From Stieleria sp. JC731 (lineage in GTDB: Bacteria > Planctomycetota > Planctomycetia > Pirellulales > Pirellulaceae), in the NCBI RefSeq assembly GCF_020966635.1, contig NZ_JAJKFQ010000002.1:806001-870000 (forward strand): a stretch of 64,000 nt of DNA, in the 5' to 3' direction. The translations under genes were made by a program, and so were the position numbers. Positions 57,155 to 64,000 of this stretch are shown piece by piece; the first letter of the stretch is position 1, and each line of letters opens with the position of its first letter. The notes below the pieces were generated by a model. The model ran no database searches, was not told where the DNA came from, and saw only the letters and a program-made list of their open reading frames with translations.

Positions 57155-58852
57155 ATGTCCACGGCACTTCCTGTCGTTAATCGTCAGCCTGATTTTTTGG
57201 GACAGCTATTGGAAGAACAGCAGCAACTCAGCGCTGTCGAAACCTTTAGCCAGTGGCACAGTTCACACACCGAAGCCGCACCCGCGCAAGAAAAATATTA
57301 TCGGGATTTAATCCCCGCTTCTGCCCCCGCACCCGGCTACCAATTCGCTTTCGAAGTCGACTTGGATGCCTGCAGCGGTTGCAAAGCCTGTGTTGTGGCT
57401 TGCCATACACTTAATGGTCTAGAAGAAGACGAATCCTGGCGACGGGTTGGAACGTTGATCATCGGCGATGACAGCGATCAATCACCGGCAGCCATTCAGC
57501 ATGTGACGACCGCATGTCACCACTGCGAAGATCCCGGGTGTCTAAATGGATGCCCGGTTAAAGCGTATGACAAAGACCCGATCACCGGGATCGTTCGCCA
57601 CTTGGACGACCAATGTATCGGCTGCAAGTATTGCACGATGATGTGCCCCTACGAGGTGCCACGGTACAGCGACCGATTGGGGATCGTCCGCAAGTGTGAC
57701 ATGTGTCACCAACGGCTAAGTGTTGGTGAGGCTCCCGCCTGCGTCCAATCTTGCCCGAACGAAGCGATCCGCATCTCGACCGTTCCTGTCGATTCGTCCA
57801 GCAACACTAGCGGCGCCGTTGTCCCTTCGGCACCGCCCTCGTCGATCACTCAGCCGACAACGCGTTTTGTCAGAACCAACCCACTGGATCCCAGTAAAAC
57901 GTATCCTCAGGATCAAAACGTTGACGAGGTTGCCGAAAGCCACTGGCCGCTTGCGGTCATGTTGGTGATGACGCAGCTCGCCGTCGGTGCTTTACTGGCC
58001 GAAGCGATCACGGCTGCAGTGCGATTTGTTCTGGGCAGTCCGGTATCGAACAACGTCACCCTGACGGTTGCCGTCGTTGCGTTCGTGATCGCCAACGCGG
58101 GTCTCGGAATCGCTCCACTACACCTCGGTCAGCCGCTGCGAATGTGGCGAGTCTTCCTGGGGCTTCGCACCAGTTGGCTTAGCCGCGAAGCCGTCGTGCT
58201 AGGGAAATTCATGGGCGCCGTTGCCCTGGCCATTGGGCTATTCGCGTTACCGATCTTTTGGGATTGGATTCCGTCAGCGATTCAGAATTTGATCCCGGTG
58301 GATTTGATCCCCGATTGGCTCGGCCGATTGGTGTTGGTCGCTTCGTTGCCACTGGGAATCGCCGGCCTGTACTGCAGTGCGATGATCTATATCGCGACGA
58401 AACGTCAGCTATGGCGTCAAGACAGAACACTGCCGCGATTCTTCGGAACCGGATTGGCAGGCGGACCGCTTATCAGCGCGGCTGTCTTCGGTGTATTCGG
58501 AGAACGCTGGACCGCTGTCGCACTTTCGCTTGTCGCGATCGGCTTGGTCGCAACCAAGTACAGCGTCGAAAAGGCGATCTACATTACCGATCGCAAGCAC
58601 GACGATCCTTACGATCAGCGAAGTGTTCGTTTGATCCGAACCCATCTCGGTGACTTACTAAAAGCTCGAACCGGGCTGATGACCGGAACGATCGCGGTCA
58701 GCGTCTTGGGCACATTGTCTTTGATCGTCAGCCCATTGCTGGGCGGGGCGCTACTTTCGGTGGCGTGCTGTCTTTTTATCGCCGGTGAGAATGCCGAGCG
58801 TCTGCTGTATTTCAAAAGTGTCGTCTACGACCGCATGCCTGGAACACTTTGA
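57155..58852 (+). CDS. DmsB-DmsC fusion: four-cluster ferredoxin with membrane anchor
   Basis: 565 residues. The first 220 form a DmsB/NarH-type subunit with four cysteine sets: [11 protein letters not shown] (Cys73, 76, 79, 83), [26 protein letters not shown] and CDMCHQR with ACVQSCP. After a Ser/Thr/Pro linker, residues about 260-560 form eight helices of the DmsC anchor type ([40 protein letters not shown]). It probably takes electrons from menaquinol and passes them to the molybdoenzyme encoded next. That enzyme lacks a Tat signal, so the complex should face the cytoplasm. Confidence 0.9.
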   Translation: MSTALPVVNRQPDFLGQLLEEQQQLSAVETFSQWHSSHTEAAPAQEKYYRDLIPASAPAPGYQFAFEVDLDACSGCKACVVACHTLNGLEEDESWRRVGTLIIGDDSDQSPAAIQHVTTACHHCEDPGCLNGCPVKAYDKDPITGIVRHLDDQCIGCKYCTMMCPYEVPRYSDRLGIVRKCDMCHQRLSVGEAPACVQSCPNEAIRISTVPVDSSSNTSGAVVPSAPPSSITQPTTRFVRTNPLDPSKTYPQDQNVDEVAESHWPLAVMLVMTQLAVGALLAEAITAAVRFVLGSPVSNNVTLTVAVVAFVIANAGLGIAPLHLGQPLRMWRVFLGLRTSWLSREAVVLGKFMGAVALAIGLFALPIFWDWIPSAIQNLIPVDLIPDWLGRLVLVASLPLGIAGLYCSAMIYIATKRQLWRQDRTLPRFFGTGLAGGPLISAAVFGVFGERWTAVALSLVAIGLVATKYSVEKAIYITDRKHDDPYDQRSVRLIRTHLGDLLKARTGLMTGTIAVSVLGTLSLIVSPLLGGALLSVACCLFIAGENAERLLYFKSVVYDRMPGTL

Positions 58853-58863
58853 GGAACCGCACA

Positions 58864-61185
58864 ATGAGCATTGCGCCACCACCAAAGAATCAACCCGGAG
58901 AAATCCAGGTCAACGGTCAGCAAAGCGATCAACTGAACGCGAAAAAGTCACTGACCACTCCGACTTCGGATGACTCGCGCCGCAAGATGGAACTGCCTCA
59001 AGTCCTTCAGGCTCGTAATGGCCGAATGACCCGTGAACTGTTGCTCAATCCGGGGCAGCACGGCTTGGGGATGACTCCCGATGCGATGCAAGCCGATTCG
59101 ACCACGACCGCGACCTGTGGCTACTGTGCAACAGGTTGTGGACTGCGTTTGCATGTCCGTGAGGGCGAAGCGGTTGGCTTGACACCGGAGACACATTACC
59201 CCGTCAATCTCGGAATGGCCTGTCCGAAGGGATGGGAAGCGTTGGAAATCCTGGACTCGGAAAAACGTGCTCACCATCCACTGCTTCGGCAATCCGACGG
59301 CAGCATGGAACAGGTCTCCTGGGACACCGCGTTATCCACGTTTACCGAACGCTTTAAATCGATCCAAGCGAAGCATGGCGATGCTTCGGTTGCGTTTGTT
59401 AGCACCGGGCAAATCGTTTGCGAGGAAATGGCCTTCCTCGGTGCCTTGGGCAAATTCGGGATGGGTATCCAGCACGGTGATGGCAACACGCGTCAATGCA
59501 TGGCGACCGCAGTCAGCGCGTATAAAGAATCATTTGGTTTCGATGCCCCACCTTACACCTACGACGACTTCGAGCAGAGTGACTGTTTGGTCTTCGTCGG
59601 ATCCAACCCGTGCATCGGACATCCGATCATGTGGGAGCGTGTCCTTCGAAATCAAAAATCACCAGAGATCATTGTCATCGATCCACGGCGAACCGAAACC
59701 GCCATGGCATCAACGCAGCACTTGCAGCTCAATCCGAAAAGTGACTTGATGCTGTTGTATGCGATCACTCAGCATTTGATCGCTTCGAACCTCATCGACT
59801 ATGACTTCGTCAACGCTCATACCGAAGGCTTCGAAGAACTTGCGGCGCACGTCGCCGAATTCACTCCAGAATCGGTCTCGGAACAATGTGGAATCTCCGT
59901 GATCGACATTCGCCGCGCTGCCGAATCGATCGGTCGGGCACCGGCGGCATCCCTTTGGTGGACGATGGGTGTCAACCAAAGTTACGAAGGGACGCGAGTC
60001 GCCCAAGCGATCATCAATATCGCATTGATCACCGGTAATTTCGGTCGCCCCGGCACGGGAGCGAACAGCATCACCGGTCAATGCAACGCAATGGGATCGC
60101 GTTTGTGGAGCAACACCACAAACCTGCTCGGACACTTCAAATTCGAATCCGAACAAGATCGCCAGCACGTTGCCGGTACGTTAGGCATCGACGTCGAACG
60201 CATTCCGAGTGAGGGCAGCTGGGCCTATGACGAAATCGTCGAAGGCATTCGCAACGGAGACATCAAGGGATTGTGGGTGATTGCCACCAACCCTGCACAC
60301 TCGTGGATCAACCGTGGCGACTTCCGCGATTTGTTAGACAAGCTTGATTTCCTTGTCGTGCAAGACATGTACGATCAAACCGATACGGCTAAACATGCCG
60401 ACCTAGTCCTTCCCGCAGCCGGATGGGGCGAAAAAGTAGGGACGTTCATCAACAGCGAACGACGTTACGGATTGGTCAAAAAGGTTCGTAAGGCTCCAGG
60501 TGAAGCGCTGGCGGATTTCCAGATTTTTCGCGCGATAGCGGCCTACTGGGGTGTCGGTGAAATGTTTGCCGAATGGACCGATCCGGAAGCGGTCTTTCGA
60601 ATCATGCAGCGTTTAAGCAAGCACCGCCCCAACGATATCACGGGTATCGACGGGTACGCTCAGCTGGATGCTTGTGGCGGAATCCAATGGCCGTTTTCAC
60701 AAGAAGAATCCGAGCAAGAAAACGCTCCGATTCAACAGCGTCGTTTGTTTGCCGACGGCAAGTTTTACCGCGAGAGCGGCAAAGCGAAACTGATCGCCGA
60801 TCAAATCACTCCGATGCCGGAACCGCCTGATGAGGCGTTCCCATTCCTGTTGCTCACCGGCCGCGGAACGGTCAGCCAGTGGCATACACAGACGCGTACA
60901 GAAAACAGCAAAGTCCTGCGCAAGCTGTATCCGCATGATCCTTATGTCGAATTGCACCCGCGTGATGCCCAAACACTGGGCGTCGTCAATGGAGACCAAG
61001 TGCGTGTTCGATCCCGACGTGGCTGTGTCGAAGTGACCGCGATGGTGACTCCGACCGTCCGCCAAGGCCAAGTCTTCATTCCGATGCACTATCGCATTGT
61101 CAATGATTTAACCCTCTCCCACTTTGATCCACATTCGCACCAACCGAGCTACAAAGACTGCGCGGTGTGTTTGGAAAAAGCATAA
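58864..61185 (+). CDS. narB: Assimilatory nitrate reductase catalytic subunit (NarB/NasA type)
   Basis: 773 residues from ATG 58864, preceded by gagga. After an unconserved 75-residue N-terminus comes a [4Fe-4S] site with Cys85, Cys88, Cys92 and Cys120 (CGYCATGCG...GMACPKGW). The bis-MGD molybdenum domains follow ([19 protein letters not shown] with the Mo-ligand Cys in [59 protein letters not shown]). The C-terminal MopB domain has [19 protein letters not shown]. No Tat signal is present, so it is cytoplasmic. It reduces nitrate to nitrite. Confidence 0.95.
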   Translation: MSIAPPPKNQPGEIQVNGQQSDQLNAKKSLTTPTSDDSRRKMELPQVLQARNGRMTRELLLNPGQHGLGMTPDAMQADSTTTATCGYCATGCGLRLHVREGEAVGLTPETHYPVNLGMACPKGWEALEILDSEKRAHHPLLRQSDGSMEQVSWDTALSTFTERFKSIQAKHGDASVAFVSTGQIVCEEMAFLGALGKFGMGIQHGDGNTRQCMATAVSAYKESFGFDAPPYTYDDFEQSDCLVFVGSNPCIGHPIMWERVLRNQKSPEIIVIDPRRTETAMASTQHLQLNPKSDLMLLYAITQHLIASNLIDYDFVNAHTEGFEELAAHVAEFTPESVSEQCGISVIDIRRAAESIGRAPAASLWWTMGVNQSYEGTRVAQAIINIALITGNFGRPGTGANSITGQCNAMGSRLWSNTTNLLGHFKFESEQDRQHVAGTLGIDVERIPSEGSWAYDEIVEGIRNGDIKGLWVIATNPAHSWINRGDFRDLLDKLDFLVVQDMYDQTDTAKHADLVLPAAGWGEKVGTFINSERRYGLVKKVRKAPGEALADFQIFRAIAAYWGVGEMFAEWTDPEAVFRIMQRLSKHRPNDITGIDGYAQLDACGGIQWPFSQEESEQENAPIQQRRLFADGKFYRESGKAKLIADQITPMPEPPDEAFPFLLLTGRGTVSQWHTQTRTENSKVLRKLYPHDPYVELHPRDAQTLGVVNGDQVRVRSRRGCVEVTAMVTPTVRQGQVFIPMHYRIVNDLTLSHFDPHSHQPSYKDCAVCLEKA

Positions 61186-61215
61186 GACTGTTCTATTGGT
61201 AGGTTCGAACAAGCG

Positions 61216-63036
61216 ATGAGTAACGACAAAGGTTTTAGCGAAGAACAGAAACAGTTCCTGTCGGGTTTTGCCTTCGGCACCGATGTCGCTCGCGCCGTCA
61301 GTGGTTTGCCAGTGATCAGCAACAGTGCCGGCGGCGGATCGGCAACGGAAGCCATCACCATCGGCGCCAAAGCGGAAGACGCGTTGCCAATCGGTCCCGA
61401 AAAGATCGCTTTGATCGCGCAGCGGGAAACCAAGCAAGCGGGCAAGCAACTCTGCAAAGAAGAGCTAGCCAAGCTTGAAAAAAACCCATTGGACATGTGG
61501 GACGAGATGCAAGAACGCGCCGACAAAGGCGAGTTCCCCAAGGGCACTGATGTCTTTTTGCAAAAGTTCCATGGACTGTTTTATGTCGCCCCGGCACAGA
61601 ACAGCTACATGTGCCGCATGAGAATTCCGGGTGGACTTCTACATGCGTGGCAACTCGCCGGATTGGCCGACCTTTCAGATAAGTCGGCCGGTGGCTACAT
61701 CGACATCACGACGCGGGCAAATTTGCAGTACCGTGAAATTCCCGCTGACCAGGCGATGAACATCCTTTACGGACTGCGTGAGCTTGAAATCGTCAACTTA
61801 GGTTCAGGCGGCGATAACATTCGCAACTGCACCGCAAGCCCGCTTAGCGGAATCGACACCGAAGAACTGATCGAGACGATTCCGTTGGCGAAACGAATGA
61901 ACCACTACATCTTGAATTCGCGAGAGATGTACGGCTTACCGCGAAAGTTTAATATCGCATTCGATGGCGGCGGGACAATCAGCTCTCTGGATGACACCAA
62001 TGACATCGGCTTTCACGCCGTTCGAGTTTCGTCCGATGATGCGACCGAACAGTTCCCTGAAGGCGTCTATTTCCAGTTGACGCTAGGTGGAATCACCGGT
62101 CACAAAGATTTCGCCCGACCGACCGGAGTGTTATTGCGACCGGATCAATGTTTGGCAGTGGCCGGCGCGATTGTCCGAGTCTTCGTGAAAAGCGGCGACC
62201 GAACCGATCGCAAGAAAGCGAGACTGAAATACGTTTTGGACGCCTGGGGATTTGACAAGTTTGTCACGGCTGTCGAAGAACAACTCGGCTACACCCTACC
62301 GCGTTTGGAAGAGGAAAAGCTGACGAAGTCTTTGGTCGAAAACCGACTGGCTCACATCGGCTTTCATCCACAGTCGCAGCCAGGAAAACAATACGTCGGT
62401 GTTGTCTTTCCTGTTGGCCGCATGACCAGTGACCAAGCGAGATCTTTGGCTGATATCGCCACCAAGTATGGCAACGGCGAAATCCGCTTGACGGTTTGGC
62501 AGAACCTGCTGATCCCACACATCGATGACGCCGATGTCGAAGCCGTCCAGCAAGCACTTCTTGACATCGGCTTGGACTATCGCGCCAGTCAGTTTCGTGC
62601 CGGACTTGTTGCATGCACCGGTAGCGGCGGTTGCAAGTTTGCCGCGGCCGAGACCAAAACGCATGCGATGATCTTGGCGGATCACCTGCAGTCGCAATTC
62701 GAATTGGACCAACCGATCAACATTCACTTGACGGGCTGCCACCACAGCTGCGCGCAACACTACATCGGCGACATCGGCCTATTGGGCTGTAAAGTCGAAA
62801 AAGGTGACGACATGGTCGATGGCTACCACGTGCACCTCGGTGGTGGTTGGGGCGAACGACAAGGCATTGCCCGCCTGATTTTCGAATCGGTCGCGTTTGA
62901 TGAAATGTCCACGCTGCTTTCGGCAGTCATTCAAGGCTATCTAGACCAACGCAGCGATGGCGAATCGTTCGTCGATTTCAGTTCGCGAAAAACGGATGAC
63001 GAACTCAAGGCCTTGGCCACGATGACGCCTTGCTAA
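61216..63036 (+). CDS. nirA: Assimilatory siroheme nitrite reductase (NirA type)
   Basis: 606-residue monomeric siroheme/[4Fe-4S] enzyme. It has two repeats of the ferredoxin-like half (FMRIPGG-like CRMRIPGGLLHAWQLAGLAD; FPVGRMTSDQARSLADI) and the cluster ligands Cys467, Cys473 (CTGSGGC) and Cys508, Cys512 (CHHSC). Basic substrate residues are in TRANLQYREI and NIRNCTASP. It converts nitrite to ammonium with six electrons. The N-terminal FSEEQKQFLSGFAFG block is shared with the flavoprotein encoded next, which is its likely electron donor. Confidence 0.95.
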   Translation: MSNDKGFSEEQKQFLSGFAFGTDVARAVSGLPVISNSAGGGSATEAITIGAKAEDALPIGPEKIALIAQRETKQAGKQLCKEELAKLEKNPLDMWDEMQERADKGEFPKGTDVFLQKFHGLFYVAPAQNSYMCRMRIPGGLLHAWQLAGLADLSDKSAGGYIDITTRANLQYREIPADQAMNILYGLRELEIVNLGSGGDNIRNCTASPLSGIDTEELIETIPLAKRMNHYILNSREMYGLPRKFNIAFDGGGTISSLDDTNDIGFHAVRVSSDDATEQFPEGVYFQLTLGGITGHKDFARPTGVLLRPDQCLAVAGAIVRVFVKSGDRTDRKKARLKYVLDAWGFDKFVTAVEEQLGYTLPRLEEEKLTKSLVENRLAHIGFHPQSQPGKQYVGVVFPVGRMTSDQARSLADIATKYGNGEIRLTVWQNLLIPHIDDADVEAVQQALLDIGLDYRASQFRAGLVACTGSGGCKFAAAETKTHAMILADHLQSQFELDQPINIHLTGCHHSCAQHYIGDIGLLGCKVEKGDDMVDGYHVHLGGGWGERQGIARLIFESVAFDEMSTLLSAVIQGYLDQRSDGESFVDFSSRKTDDELKALATMTPC

Positions 63037-63140
63037 GCCGTCACGATCCATCACCCGTTAGACGCACACATTGCAACAGCTCAGTCAAACAGCCAACTCC
63101 AGTCCTAACATTCCCGACACACTGAACTTTCCGATACACC

Positions 63141-64000
63141 ATGACCACTAGTTTCATCCCCGAATCGGCGCCATTCAACGAAGAACAGCGTGCTTGGCTG
63201 AACGGATTCTTTGCTGGCATGATGGGCATCAGCCCTGGTGGCAACGCGCAGGCGATCATGCAATCCGCTGGCGTGTCGGGTGAAATGCTAACCGGAAGTG
63301 AACAGGCTGCCGAACCCGAGGAAGAGGACTTCCCGTGGCATGATGCGGCCTTGCCGATTGTGGATCGAATGGAGCTTGCCGAGGGACGCCCGGTCGAACG
63401 TCGATTGATGGCGGCGATGGCACAGCTCGACTGCGGTTCGTGCGGGTACCTTTGCCAAACCTATAGCGAAGCCATCGCATCGGGCGAAGAAACCAACCTG
63501 ACGCTCTGCAGTCCTGGCGGTAAAGAAACCTCCAAGATGATCAAGAAAGTTCTCAAGGAAAGCGATTCGAACGGTGCACCAGCCAAACCCGCCAGCGTCA
63601 ACGGCAGTAATGGCGCTGACGAAAAAGGCTACTCGCGAAAGAATCCATATCCCGCCAAACTGATCGAATCGCGTCAGTTGAATCTTGAAGGATCAGCCAA
63701 AGACACGCGGCACGTCGCGATCGATCTGGGTGATTCAGGTGTGCAATACGAGGTTGGCGATGCATTGGGAGTCTACGCGACGAACTGCAGCGAACTTGTC
63801 GAGCAGATAATCAAAACCATCGGCGGCAGTGGAGCCATGATGGTAATCGCTCCCGATGGATCTCCCAAAACTCTGGCATCGACCGTTGCAGAGGACTACT
63901 GCTTAAAAGACCCATCGGACGAACTGTTGGAATTGGCACTGGGCCGAGTCGACGACTCCCACGCCAAAGCGACACTTGCACGAATGCTGGAAGAAGGCGT
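63141..64000 (+). CDS. Sulfite-reductase-alpha-like flavoprotein with N-terminal Fe-S domain (3' end outside window)
   Basis: 286 residues are visible and the gene continues past the right edge. An N-terminal block FNEEQRAWLNGFFAG is followed by an Fe-S domain with Cys98, Cys101, Cys105 and Cys123 (LDCGSCGYLCQTYSEAI...LCSPGG) of the PF04060 type. After a Ser/Ala linker comes the start of a CysJ/ferredoxin-reductase FAD domain (KNPYPAKLIESRQLN, SAKDTRHVAIDLGDSG, YEVGDALGVYATNC). No FMN flavodoxin domain precedes it. It probably passes NADPH electrons through FAD and the cluster to the nitrite reductase. Confidence 0.9.
   Translation, partial: MTTSFIPESAPFNEEQRAWLNGFFAGMMGISPGGNAQAIMQSAGVSGEMLTGSEQAAEPEEEDFPWHDAALPIVDRMELAEGRPVERRLMAAMAQLDCGSCGYLCQTYSEAIASGEETNLTLCSPGGKETSKMIKKVLKESDSNGAPAKPASVNGSNGADEKGYSRKNPYPAKLIESRQLNLEGSAKDTRHVAIDLGDSGVQYEVGDALGVYATNCSELVEQIIKTIGGSGAMMVIAPDGSPKTLASTVAEDYCLKDPSDELLELALGRVDDSHAKATLARMLEEG

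Overview
The window is chromosomal DNA of a planctomycete, most likely a Rhodopirellula-like member of the Pirellulaceae. The evidence is a planctomycete cytochrome/DUF1549/DUF1553 protein paired with a Tat-exported DUF1501 protein, two secreted sulfatases, a large extracellular protein with the planctomycete N-terminal signature and a dockerin-like tail, wide gene spacing, few Shine-Dalgarno sites, and arrays of imperfect 97- and 134-bp direct repeats. No rRNA, tRNA, phage, transposase or CRISPR array was seen.

Left part (1-25 kb). A minus-strand cluster (DUF1553, DUF1501 and an APC amino-acid permease that runs off the left edge) is followed by a DUF1499 protein, the RarA/MgsA AAA ATPase, a secreted EEP hydrolase and a GT4 glycosyltransferase. 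After a 97-bp repeat array come a coupled ATP-grasp ligase and zinc metallopeptidase, a shortened MnmE-like GTPase, a DUF2306 membrane protein with a small partner, a long coiled-coil protein, a UPF0104 membrane protein, a Tm-1-like protein and two sulfatases.

Middle part (25-43 kb). This holds a membrane-anchored EEP-fold protein that has lost its catalytic residues, an O-antigen ligase-like protein, a UvrD-type helicase, a membrane CheA-like kinase, the 134-bp repeat array, a DUF4153/DUF4173-like membrane protein, a secreted propeller-like protein, a sugar-isomerase-like TIM barrel, the EEP/Calx-beta/LTD/dockerin protein, a POT peptide transporter and a small secreted basic protein.

Right part (43.5-64 kb) is a nitrogen and redox island. 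It opens with an unusual fusion: a NirB-type FAD/NAD(P)H oxidoreductase, a BFD-type [2Fe-2S] domain, and a five-helix membrane domain with two pairs of histidines each spaced 14 residues apart. This is followed by an 11-heme cytochrome c, a Tll0287-like heme protein, a single-domain globin with flavohemoglobin-type pocket residues, and a cytochrome c'-like lipoprotein. A strong terminator and a beta-barrel porin separate these from the nitrate assimilation operon: an NrtA-like lipoprotein, NrtB, two NrtC/D ATPases, a GAF-domain protein, a DmsB-DmsC fusion, a NarB/NasA-type nitrate reductase, a NirA-type nitrite reductase and an Fe-S flavoprotein cut by the right edge. The inferred flow is nitrate through the porin and ABC importer, quinol-linked reduction to nitrite at the inner face of the membrane, then NAD(P)H-linked reduction of nitrite to ammonium. 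A close match to a sigma-54 promoter and a terminator-like leader hairpin lie upstream of the NrtA gene.

All assignments come from reading the sequence; no database search was run.
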